Source of the DNA: Sphingobacterium mizutaii | GTDB taxonomy: Bacteria; Bacteroidota; Bacteroidia; Sphingobacteriales; Sphingobacteriaceae | Length of the DNA: 64,000 bases | NCBI RefSeq assembly: GCF_900187125.1 | Contig: NZ_LT906468.1 | Span: 2,170,001 to 2,234,000 of the forward strand | Direction: 5' to 3' | In this document: one piece after another, positions 14,597 through 23,352 of the stretch | How the letters are laid out: every line of letters starts with the position of its first letter | How positions within the stretch are numbered: position 1 is the stretch's first letter | The notes under the pieces: model-generated | The model's input: only the letters and a program-made list of their open reading frames with translations | Told to the model about the DNA's origin: nothing | Databases searched by the model: none | Made by a program: the position numbers and the translations under genes

Positions 14597-17500
14597 ATGG
14601 TTAAACGCCGCCATCTTTTCAATGGAAAGGGTGGGTTAAAAATGCTTCGGGTTGGAGGAATCACAATGCTTTGCAGTATTGCCTCCGTGTCCGCATTTTC
14701 CCATTCTGCAGTGCATGCAACTCATTTTGCAGAGCATTGGCAAAATCAAGTAACTGTAAGAGGAACAGTGAAAGATATCTCGACAGGCCAACCCTTGGCC
14801 GGAGTAACTGTAAGTATTAAAGGAACTAACCAAGCCACAACAACCGATGAAAATGGAAATTATTCTTTGGAAGGTGTGCCTGGGTCAGCAACCTTGGTAT
14901 TTACTTCAGTGGGATTAGAGAAAAAAGAAGTCTCGGTCTCCAATCAATCCACCATCAACGTAGATCTTTCGCCTACATCCGATAATATCGATGAGGTCGT
15001 AGTCGTAGGTTATGGTACACAAAAGAAAGAAACCGTTACAGGAGCGGTGTCCGCTGTAAAAGGGGATGAGCTGAAAAAATCTCCTGCAATCAACCTATCC
15101 AATGCGATGGCAGGTCGTGTTCCCGGTGTGGTAGCGACGAACGGAAGTGGTGAACCTGGTTATGATGGTTCCAACATCCGTATTCGTGGTACAAACACCT
15201 TGGGAGATTCAGGACCATTGATCGTAATCGATGGTATCCCTGCACGTGCTGGTGGTATTGATCGATTGAACCCTGCAGATATCGAGAATATCTCGGTGCT
15301 GAAGGATGCGTCGGCAGCTATCTATGGTGCTCGTGCGGCAAACGGTGTAATCTTGGTAACGACAAAACGTGGTAAGACCGGCAAGCCATTGCTTTCTTAT
15401 ACCTTTAACCAAGGTTTTTCCCAACCTACAGTCGTTCCAAAATTGGCTGATGCTAGCCAATATGCGGAAATGAGAAATGAACTGGAGATCTATAAACTCC
15501 CAGTGGCAGAGTGGGGGGCAGCATTGGATGCCTTTAATTCAGCAGGATCCTATAAGCGACCGAATGGTAATTCGATAACGGCGCCGTTTGATCCAGAGGA
15601 TAAGAAACTATTTGCTGATGGATCTGATCCTTGGGGGCACCCTAATACCGATTGGTACGGGGAAGCATTAAAGAACTGGTCTCCACAAGCCAAGCACAAT
15701 GTGCAATTGGAAGGTGGTACTGAAGACCTTCGTTATTTAATGTCATTGGGATATCTAAACCAAGATGGATATTACAAGAATTCAGCAACCGGATATAAAC
15801 AATATGATATCCGTGTGAACTTGGATGCGAATATCAACAAATACATCAAAACACAATTTGGAGTATTGGGTAGACAGGAAAATAGGAACTTCCCAACCAA
15901 GGGTGCAGGAACCATTTTCCGTATGCTGATGCGTGGTAACCCGACCATGCCAGCTTACTGGCCAAATGGAATGCCGGGGCCTGATATTGAATACGGGGAA
16001 AACCCAGTGGTTATTTCTACGGATGCAACAGGTTACGACCGCGATAAGCGCTATTATTTCCAAACCAATGGACAGATCGAGATCAAGATCCCTGGTGTGG
16101 AAGGTCTGAAAGTGACCGGTACTGCTGCCGTGGATAAATATGTAAGAGGAACCAAAAGATGGGAGATTCCATGGTTCTTATATACCTGGCAAGGTGACTA
16201 CGAAGCCGATGGAACAACACCAAAATTGGTAGCTGGAAAAAGAGGTCCTGCAGAGCCTAGATTAAACCAAAGTAATGAAGATCAAATGAACGTTTTATTA
16301 GGTGCTGTGGCATCCTATGATAAAACCATTGGTGACCATATCTTTAATATCTTGGCTGGGGTAAACCGCGAAACCATCCGTAACGACAATTTCTCGGCGT
16401 TTAGAAGATACTTTATCTCTAATAATATCGACTATCTATTCGCTGGTGGTGATGCTGAAAAGGATAACAATGGTAGTGCTTGGGAAAGAGCTCGTTTGAA
16501 CTATTTCGGTAGGTTAAACTACAACTATAAGAACAAATACATCGCTGAATTATTGTGGCGTGTGGACGGTTCTTACATGTTCCCTACAGATACCCGTTAT
16601 GGTTTCTTCCCAGGAGCGATGTTAGGCTGGATGGTTTCCGAAGAGAATTTCTGGAAAGAGAATGTGCCTTTTGTAAATTATTTTAAAATCCGTGCATCCT
16701 ATGGACAGATGGGTAACGATAATATCTATTTTGAAGGTGCATTACAAGAATATCAATACTTCAATACCTATGGTTTCAACTCTTACATTATCAATAATGA
16801 GATCGTAAAATCCCTAAGAGAAAGTCGCGTTCCGAATATGTTCATCACATGGGAGGTAGCCAACAACTACAACTTAGGTTTTGACCTCCAATTCTTGGGT
16901 GGAAAATTCAATGCTGAATTTGACTTATTCAAAAACAGCCGTGAAAGTATCCTTTGGAGAAGAAACGCATCTATTCCACAAAGTACAGGGATGACATTAC
17001 CGGTAGAGAACATTGGTAAGGTAGATAACTCAGGTTTTGACTTGAATATCGGATACCGTGAGACTTTCGGTGAATTAGGATTCAGTGCTTCAGTAAACGG
17101 AGGATATGCGAAGAACAAGATCATTTTCTGGGATGAAGCACCAGGCGCACCAGAATGGCAAAAAAGTACAGGAAGAGCGATCAACGCAGGTATGTACTAT
17201 ATCTATGACGGCGTATTCAAAGATCAGGCAGAGATTGATGCGAACAAAATCGATTATAGCGATATCACAGGAAATCTACGTCCAGGAGATATGAAATACC
17301 AGGATTATGATGGAGATGGCAAAATTACTCCGGATGACCGTGTACGTCGTGATAAGAACAATGTTCCAACATTCCAAGGTGGTTTGAACCTAGGATTTAC
17401 CTATAAGAACTTTGATCTATCTGTTTTATTACAAGGAGCCATGGGAGCAGAGACCCGTATCGGTACGGATGAGTCAGGAGCTATCGGTAACTACCTGATC

Positions 17501-17830
17501 GATTTCTATGAAAACCGTTGGTCTATTGATAACCCAAGCAGTGAACATCCACGTATTACAGACCGTAGCGATCAATACTTCTCCTACAACAATACCTATT
17601 GGATGCGAAACACCGATTACCTTCGTTTGAAAAACGTGGAATTAGGTTATAACGCACCAACAGACTGGACGAAGAAATTCGGCGTGAGCAGCCTAAGGGT
17701 ATTTGTAAGTGGACAGAACTTGTTGACTTGGAGTGGAATGAAAGTTTATGATCCGGAATCGACCAATGCTATTGGGCATTATTACCCACAAGCAAGATTG
17801 ATCAATTCAGGCGTAATGGTTTCTTTTTAA
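14597..17830 (+). CDS. SusC/RagA family TonB-linked outer-membrane protein
   Basis: A 1077-residue TonB-dependent transporter. A basic, hydrophobic leader (about residues 15-42) is followed by a carboxypeptidase-D-like regulatory domain (VTVRGTVKDISTGQPLAGVTVSIKG, about 52-130), the SusC signature IDEVVVVGYGTQKK, a plug domain (ISVLKDASAAIYGARAANGVILVTT) and a long beta-barrel ending in VMVSF with the usual terminal aromatic residue. It imports an oligomeric nutrient across the outer membrane together with the SusD lipoprotein 12 bases downstream. No glycosidase adjoins it; a phospholipase C follows the pair, so the substrate could be non-carbohydrate. That is inference. Confidence 0.95.
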   Translation: MVKRRHLFNGKGGLKMLRVGGITMLCSIASVSAFSHSAVHATHFAEHWQNQVTVRGTVKDISTGQPLAGVTVSIKGTNQATTTDENGNYSLEGVPGSATLVFTSVGLEKKEVSVSNQSTINVDLSPTSDNIDEVVVVGYGTQKKETVTGAVSAVKGDELKKSPAINLSNAMAGRVPGVVATNGSGEPGYDGSNIRIRGTNTLGDSGPLIVIDGIPARAGGIDRLNPADIENISVLKDASAAIYGARAANGVILVTTKRGKTGKPLLSYTFNQGFSQPTVVPKLADASQYAEMRNELEIYKLPVAEWGAALDAFNSAGSYKRPNGNSITAPFDPEDKKLFADGSDPWGHPNTDWYGEALKNWSPQAKHNVQLEGGTEDLRYLMSLGYLNQDGYYKNSATGYKQYDIRVNLDANINKYIKTQFGVLGRQENRNFPTKGAGTIFRMLMRGNPTMPAYWPNGMPGPDIEYGENPVVISTDATGYDRDKRYYFQTNGQIEIKIPGVEGLKVTGTAAVDKYVRGTKRWEIPWFLYTWQGDYEADGTTPKLVAGKRGPAEPRLNQSNEDQMNVLLGAVASYDKTIGDHIFNILAGVNRETIRNDNFSAFRRYFISNNIDYLFAGGDAEKDNNGSAWERARLNYFGRLNYNYKNKYIAELLWRVDGSYMFPTDTRYGFFPGAMLGWMVSEENFWKENVPFVNYFKIRASYGQMGNDNIYFEGALQEYQYFNTYGFNSYIINNEIVKSLRESRVPNMFITWEVANNYNLGFDLQFLGGKFNAEFDLFKNSRESILWRRNASIPQSTGMTLPVENIGKVDNSGFDLNIGYRETFGELGFSASVNGGYAKNKIIFWDEAPGAPEWQKSTGRAINAGMYYIYDGVFKDQAEIDANKIDYSDITGNLRPGDMKYQDYDGDGKITPDDRVRRDKNNVPTFQGGLNLGFTYKNFDLSVLLQGAMGAETRIGTDESGAIGNYLIDFYENRWSIDNPSSEHPRITDRSDQYFSYNNTYWMRNTDYLRLKNVELGYNAPTDWTKKFGVSSLRVFVSGQNLLTWSGMKVYDPESTNAIGHYYPQARLINSGVMVSF

Positions 17831-17842
17831 AAATAGATAGAC

Positions 17843-19717
17843 ATGAAATTTAAATTCAAATTACAATATATATCCTTGGCCTTTGTGGGGTTAATGGCTT
17901 CCTGTAATGATGATTTCGTCAGCACACGGCCATTAAACGAAGCGCCTGAGGAACTAGTGTGGACGGATGCCGCATTAGCACAAGCCTTTATCTATGAGAT
18001 CTACAATGGATTTGGGGTTGGAGGATTCGAAGAGCAGCAGATGGCTTCGATGACGGATGAAGCATTATTTACCCACCCAGGCCGTGGTATCAATACGGTA
18101 ACCGAAAGTCGCTCAAATGCTGCCGATCAAGGTTATATCATGGGCACCTATAGCTATGCCAATATGTATAGCCGCATTCGTGCAACCAATGTTGCCATCC
18201 AAAAATTAAGAGCTCCGGAAATTGAAAAAGCAAAAGCAGATCAATTATTGGGTGAAGCTTATTTCCTAAGGGCTTATTTTTATCAGCAATTGCTACGCTT
18301 TTATGGTGCAGTTCCTTTGGTAACCAAGGTTTACCAATTGGGTGAAGCCGATTATATGAAGGAAAGAAGTACCTATGATGAATGCGTTAACTTAATCGTG
18401 AGCGATTGTGATTCAGCGACAACCTTATTGACAGGCGTAGCGAAAGTAAACGGTCGTGCCAACGATGTTGCAGCACTTGCATTAAAAGCGAGGGTATTGA
18501 CATATGCAGCCTCAGATCTGCATGATATCCCAACTGCCAAAGGTAAATCTGCTGTGATCAGCGGTTATTCAAAACCTGAATTCTTGGGTTATGTTTCTGG
18601 TGATAGGAGAGCAAGATGGCAAAAAGCAAAAGATGCAGCTAAGAAAGTTGTAGATCATGCTGAATATGCTTATCAAATGAACTTGACTGCACCAGCGACA
18701 GCTGAAGAAGGAAAGGCTAATTACTTAGATATCGCTATGGGCGGTGGAAGTAAAGTGGCCAATGCAGATGGTAAGAAAGATTTGATCTTAGGACGTTTCT
18801 TTGTGGATCTGAAGGATGAGCGTGGAGGCTGGGTAGGCCGTGATAACGGTCCTAACGGTTACCATAACTGGTCAGGAAACTCCCCAATCCAATTATTGGT
18901 TGATGACTATGAGTTTAGGTCAGGTGTGAAGTTTGATTGGAATAATCCTGCGCACAAAGCAGCTCCTTATACCGATCGTGACCCTAGGTTCTATATTACG
19001 ATCAGTGCTGATGGTGCGGGTTGGAAACCAAGAACAGAAGATGTTCGTAATAGAGATCCATTCAATCAGATCCAAACAGGTCGTTATGAAATCGGTAACG
19101 GTTCAGGAACGAAAACGGTAGTGTTCGGATTGGATACCAGAAACAGTCCGATTGAGGATTGGAACGGTTCTTATACAGGATACTATTATAGAAAATTCGT
19201 GGATCCTAATCCAGGTATTGTTGACCAAAATACACGTCAGCAAATTCCTTGGCCTTTATTGCGCTACACAGAAGCCGTATTGAACTATGTGGAGGCTTGT
19301 ATTGAATTAGGTGAGGATGCTGAAGCGAAAACTTGGTTGAACAAGATCCGCTTCCGTGCGGGTATGCCAGCAATTACCGAAACAGGAGCCGCATTGAAAG
19401 ATCGCTACCGCAATGAGAGACGTATTGAACTTGCTTACGAAGAGCACCGTTTCTTTGATGCTCGCCGCTGGATGATTGCGCCAACTACCCTAGGTCGTAA
19501 AGTAACGATCATGGATGTTTTCGGACAATTGAAACCGGGTAAGACAGTTAGTCTTTATAAACATGATCCAGCAAATTATACGTATATCTATACGGTAAAC
19601 ACGCTGAACCCAGGTATTGAAAACAGAAGTTGGAATGACAAGATGTATTTCAGTTCATTCCATCGTGATGAAATCAATAGGAATACTAAATTATTGCAGA
19701 ATCCTGGATACGAATAG
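17843..19717 (+). CDS. RagB/SusD family nutrient-uptake lipoprotein
   Basis: This 624-residue lipoprotein has signal peptide and lipobox GLMASC (Cys about residue 20), then the SusD-like N-terminal region (PLNEAPEELVWTDAALAQAFIYEIYNGFG), tetratricopeptide-like helices (LLGEAYFLRAYFYQQLLRFYGAVPLVT) and the C-terminal RagB/SusD domain (RYTEAVLNYVEACIELGE, RRIELAYEEHRFFDARRW). It caps the SusC barrel on the cell surface and captures substrate. It is co-transcribed with the upstream susC gene and followed by a strong terminator. Confidence 0.95.
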   Translation: MKFKFKLQYISLAFVGLMASCNDDFVSTRPLNEAPEELVWTDAALAQAFIYEIYNGFGVGGFEEQQMASMTDEALFTHPGRGINTVTESRSNAADQGYIMGTYSYANMYSRIRATNVAIQKLRAPEIEKAKADQLLGEAYFLRAYFYQQLLRFYGAVPLVTKVYQLGEADYMKERSTYDECVNLIVSDCDSATTLLTGVAKVNGRANDVAALALKARVLTYAASDLHDIPTAKGKSAVISGYSKPEFLGYVSGDRRARWQKAKDAAKKVVDHAEYAYQMNLTAPATAEEGKANYLDIAMGGGSKVANADGKKDLILGRFFVDLKDERGGWVGRDNGPNGYHNWSGNSPIQLLVDDYEFRSGVKFDWNNPAHKAAPYTDRDPRFYITISADGAGWKPRTEDVRNRDPFNQIQTGRYEIGNGSGTKTVVFGLDTRNSPIEDWNGSYTGYYYRKFVDPNPGIVDQNTRQQIPWPLLRYTEAVLNYVEACIELGEDAEAKTWLNKIRFRAGMPAITETGAALKDRYRNERRIELAYEEHRFFDARRWMIAPTTLGRKVTIMDVFGQLKPGKTVSLYKHDPANYTYIYTVNTLNPGIENRSWNDKMYFSSFHRDEINRNTKLLQNPGYE

Positions 19718-19739
19718 GATTAGGTAAGTTTATAGATTG

Positions 19740-19765
19740 GCCCAACCGAAAGGTTGGGCTTTTTT
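19740..19765 (+). terminator. Rho-independent terminator after susD
   Basis: Perfect 8-bp stem GCCCAACC/GGTTGGGC with GAAA tetraloop and six T residues, 22 bases after the susD stop. Confidence 0.9.
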
Positions 19766-19877
19766 ATGTAATAATATTAAGTGAATAATAAGTTTAGGTT
19801 AATTCTTATGAATGTATTCGCTATCTTAAAGTTTAAACTGATTAAAATGATAGCTTTGTCGTCTAAACTGATTTTTA

Positions 19878-22340
19878 ATGGATAATAGAAGAGAATTTCT
19901 AAAGAAAGCTTCAATGCTTGCAGGTTCCACTGCTGCCATAAACCTAATACCTGAATCAATACAAAAAGCTTTAGCCATTGATGCCAAGCCAGGAAGTAGT
20001 TACTTGGATGCGGAACACATTGTTTTCTTAATGCAAGAGAACAGATCATTTGATCATTGCTACGGCACCTTGAAAGGGGTCCGTGGATTTAATGACCCTC
20101 GGGCAATGAGGCAACCCAATGGTTTGCCAGTCTGGTACCAACAAAACAAAAACGCAGAGATCTATGCGCCCTTTCATTTGGATATAGAGAACACCAAAAT
20201 TACCTGGATGGGAAGCCTTCCCCATGGTTGGCGAGACATGGTTGCGGCCCGAAATGAAGGAAAGATGGACACTTGGTTGGAAGCCAAACAAGCCGGCGAT
20301 CCTGAATATAAGCATATCCCATTGACCATGGGTTATTTTGAAAGAAAGGATATCCCTTTTTATTATGCTTTTGCTGACGCCTTCACGGTATGTGACCAGC
20401 ATTTCTGTTCGTCCCTGACCGGTACGAGTGCCAACCGTTCTTATTTTTGGTCCGGTACCGTTCGTGAAGAACCTCATAATCCGGAATCTACAGCACATGT
20501 CGACAATTCCCAGATCAATTATAAAGATGTAAGTTGGAAAACCTATCCAGAGCGATTACAGGAAGCTGGAATTCCTTGGAAGGTATACCAAAATGAGTTA
20601 AGTCTGCCCGTAGGTTTCGAAGGTGAAGAAGAAGATTGGTTGGCAAACTTTACAGACAATAACTTGGAATTCCATAAACAATACCATGTGAAATTCCATC
20701 CTGCCTATTATAGCTTTGCCCAGAAGAGAGTCAAAGAAATTGAACATTTATTGACGGTAGCAAAATTTGCTAATCAAGAAGCCTATCAAAAGGTGGTCAA
20801 TGAATTGGAAGGGTATAAGAAGGATGTAGAGCAATATTCTCCTGAGAATTTTAAAAAACAAAGTAAGCAAGAGCAAGAAATCCATCTTCGTGCTTTTGCA
20901 ACCAATACAAAGGATCCTAATTATCATCAGCTTTCGAAGATCAACGGCCAAGATGGAGTAGAGATTGAAGTGCCTAAAGGTGATGTATTCCATCAATTCC
21001 GTGAGGATGTGAAATCAGGAAATCTACCGGCTGTTTCATGGTTAGTGGCACCATGTCGTTTTTCGGATCATCCAGGTTCGCCATGGTATGGTGCTTGGTA
21101 TGTTTCGGAGACCTTGGATATCTTGACTGCCAATCCGGAAGTATGGAAGAAGACCATCTTTATCCTGACCTATGATGAGAATGATGGCTATTTCGATCAT
21201 ATAGCACCTTTTATTTCCCCATTGAGCAGCAAAAAAGAAACTGGAGCTGTTCCTACAGGAATGAATACAGCAGATGAATATGTAACGGTGGAGCAAGAGA
21301 CTAAAAGAACGGGTAAAAATACTGGGGTTCATGATAGTCCGATAGGATTGGGTTACCGTGTTCCCTTGGTGATTGCCTCGCCTTGGTCAAAAGGCGGTTG
21401 GGTAAATTCAGAAGTTTGTGACCATACCTCGACTTTACAGTTTTTAGAACATTTTATACAGAAAAAATACAAGAAGGAAGTCAAAGAAACCAACCTAACC
21501 GATTGGAGAAGGTTGATTTGTGGAAACTTGACCTCGGCTTTTAGACCTATTCCTGAAAATCAGAGACCAGCAATTGATTTTGTCAATAGAGATCAATATG
21601 TGGAAAGGATCTTCTCCGCGAAGGATAAATCCATTCCTGGAAACTTCCAAGCGATCAGTGCGGATAGTCTATCCAATATAAAGAACAACCTTTCCATGAA
21701 TGCCGGTTTAGGATTGCAAGAAAAGGGGACCAAACCTGCTTGTGCTATCCCTTATGATATGGATGTGAACCTATCGGTAGAAGATGGAAAACTTTATTTC
21801 CATTTTGGTTTATATGGAAACCTAGCTCATAGCAAAACGGTGGGTGTACCATTCCAATTGATTTCGCATACTGCCTATGGGCCGAAGAATGAGGTGGGAA
21901 GAACTTGGAATTTTGCAGTTAAATCCAAGGAAGAATTGGTCTATAGTATAGATCTGGCGGATATAAAGAATGAAACGTTCTGTTTTTCAGTCCATGGACC
22001 GAATGGGTTCTATCGAGCATTTAAGGGTAAAGTGAAATCAGCATTTCCAAATTTGAAGGCTAATAGCAGCCACGCAAATATTGGTTTTCAATTGGAGCTT
22101 AAGAATTCGCCAGTAAATCTAAAAGTTCAGGATCCTTCCTATGGACATACAGCAAAAACCCTAGCTGCCAATAAGAGCAAAAAAGAGAGCTGGAAATTGG
22201 ATAAATCCAATGGCTGGTATGATTTTGAAATTACTTCAGACCAAGATCCAGATCTTTTCATCAAATATGCAGGCCACATTGAGAATGGTAAACCAAGTAT
22301 TACTGATCCCTTAATGGGTGGAGAAAATATTCTCGCATAA
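19878..22340 (+). CDS. Phosphocholine-specific phospholipase C, Tat-exported
   Basis: An 820-residue enzyme of the bacterial phospholipase C / acid-phosphatase superfamily. The leader begins MDNRREFLKKASML, a twin-arginine signal. The phosphoesterase signature ENRSFDHCYG is at residues 54-63, the active-site-rich block TYDENDGYFDHIAPF lies in the middle, and SLTGTSANRSYFWSG is also a family hallmark. Two C-terminal beta-rich domains (from about residue 620) are typical of the phosphocholine-preferring (non-hemolytic) type. It would release phosphocholine from lipids outside the cytoplasm. Its last 41 bases overlap the convergent universal stress gene. Confidence 0.9.
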   Translation: MDNRREFLKKASMLAGSTAAINLIPESIQKALAIDAKPGSSYLDAEHIVFLMQENRSFDHCYGTLKGVRGFNDPRAMRQPNGLPVWYQQNKNAEIYAPFHLDIENTKITWMGSLPHGWRDMVAARNEGKMDTWLEAKQAGDPEYKHIPLTMGYFERKDIPFYYAFADAFTVCDQHFCSSLTGTSANRSYFWSGTVREEPHNPESTAHVDNSQINYKDVSWKTYPERLQEAGIPWKVYQNELSLPVGFEGEEEDWLANFTDNNLEFHKQYHVKFHPAYYSFAQKRVKEIEHLLTVAKFANQEAYQKVVNELEGYKKDVEQYSPENFKKQSKQEQEIHLRAFATNTKDPNYHQLSKINGQDGVEIEVPKGDVFHQFREDVKSGNLPAVSWLVAPCRFSDHPGSPWYGAWYVSETLDILTANPEVWKKTIFILTYDENDGYFDHIAPFISPLSSKKETGAVPTGMNTADEYVTVEQETKRTGKNTGVHDSPIGLGYRVPLVIASPWSKGGWVNSEVCDHTSTLQFLEHFIQKKYKKEVKETNLTDWRRLICGNLTSAFRPIPENQRPAIDFVNRDQYVERIFSAKDKSIPGNFQAISADSLSNIKNNLSMNAGLGLQEKGTKPACAIPYDMDVNLSVEDGKLYFHFGLYGNLAHSKTVGVPFQLISHTAYGPKNEVGRTWNFAVKSKEELVYSIDLADIKNETFCFSVHGPNGFYRAFKGKVKSAFPNLKANSSHANIGFQLELKNSPVNLKVQDPSYGHTAKTLAANKSKKESWKLDKSNGWYDFEITSDQDPDLFIKYAGHIENGKPSITDPLMGGENILA

Positions 22341-23172
22341 AGAAGCTTGGTACGGTCAATTCATTGGCGATCGATTTGGTTAAACTTTTCGAAAACAAGC
22401 TAGCAAAAAAACTTTTCCTGGTATACGTAAGAAGGAGTAAATCTACTCCTTCTTCCAGGATCATTTGCTCAATGCAATAGGGAATTGGCTGTTTGACATC
22501 AATTCTATTGATCATCTGTTTGCTCCTAAAAGTTATCGAGTTTACACCGGTATGTTTAAGCATCTTTTCTTCCCAATATAGAATAGTGTTCTGATCATTG
22601 CTTTTATTAGATTCAAGCACATGCATAAGAGTTAAATCAATGGCTGGGCTTGTTCTATGGATAAAACTATCGATCAGGTCAAATTCAGTTGCTTGGAAAT
22701 TGGTCAGCATTCCGATCTTTTCCAATTTGAAATCCTGGTAGGATTCAGGGACCGCAATAACTCCGATTGGGGATTCCTGGATAATTTCGAATGTATTGCT
22801 ACCAAACACCAATCCTTTTAATCCACTTGCCCCTTTGGTACCCATAATGATGAATGGGGCATTGTTTTCAGTGGCTACCTTTAAAATCGTTTCTGTTAAA
22901 TTACCGTCGATACATGCCGTTGTTAATCCTAGTTTTGGAAATTCAGCTTTTATCCTGTTCTCCAATATCTGCATTTCATCGATGGAGGCAGCTTCATTGT
23001 GCTTCGCTACAGCTTCATTGAATTCTGTCGTGGCAAGTAGTCGGTCAAATTTCTGGTAAACATGGAGTACATGGATGTCCCAATTAAATTTGATCGCCAG
23101 ATTTGCCGCATATTTTGTAGCTACCCATGCGTTTTCAGAAAAGTCAGTTGGAATTAAAAGTGCATTTTTCAT
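22300..23172 (-). CDS. Universal stress protein (two-domain UspA type)
   Basis: A 290-residue Usp protein with two Usp folds. The N-terminal domain (LLIPTDFSENAWVATKYAANLAIKF) ends in the nucleotide-binding block IMGTKGASGLKGLVFGSNTFEII, a clear G-x2-G-x9-G(S/T) motif. The second domain (from about residue 145) is diverged and lacks the motif, as in many Bacteroidota two-domain Usp proteins. The ATG at 23172 is supported by the promoter just upstream (23200-23231). Its 3' end overlaps the phospholipase gene by 41 bases. Confidence 0.85.
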   Translation of the reverse strand: MKNALLIPTDFSENAWVATKYAANLAIKFNWDIHVLHVYQKFDRLLATTEFNEAVAKHNEAASIDEMQILENRIKAEFPKLGLTTACIDGNLTETILKVATENNAPFIIMGTKGASGLKGLVFGSNTFEIIQESPIGVIAVPESYQDFKLEKIGMLTNFQATEFDLIDSFIHRTSPAIDLTLMHVLESNKSNDQNTILYWEEKMLKHTGVNSITFRSKQMINRIDVKQPIPYCIEQMILEEGVDLLLLTYTRKSFFASLFSKSLTKSIANELTVPSFFMREYFLHPLRDQ

Positions 23173-23199
23173 AATACTAACGGTAGGATGTGTGTATTC

Positions 23200-23231
23200 C
23201 AAATATAGCCAAAAGAAAGGCCTTAATCAAG
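23200..23231 (-). promoter_or_regulatory. Bacteroidota-type promoter for the Usp gene
   Basis: On the minus strand CTTG (23231-23228) is followed by 20 bases and TATATTTG (23207-23200), a perfect TAnnTTTG -7 element. Transcription would begin about 20 bases before the ATG at 23172. Confidence 0.55.
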
Positions 23232-23233
23232 TT

Positions 23234-23245
23234 TTGCCTAGGCAA
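23234..23245. promoter_or_regulatory. 12-bp perfect palindrome, possible operator
   Basis: TTGCCTAGGCAA sits just upstream of the Usp promoter -33 element and shares the CTTGCC/GGCAAG half-sites seen at 7710-7725. Operator function is inferred from position and symmetry. Confidence 0.3.
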
Positions 23246-23352
23246 GCTGTGTACAAGGTCTTTTCTTAACTAAAATGGAGAGTGAAAGTGATTGAAATCA
23301 TCGGAGGGAAGATGATTTAGAACTATTTTTGGGTTTCGAGTATTTAGACAAT

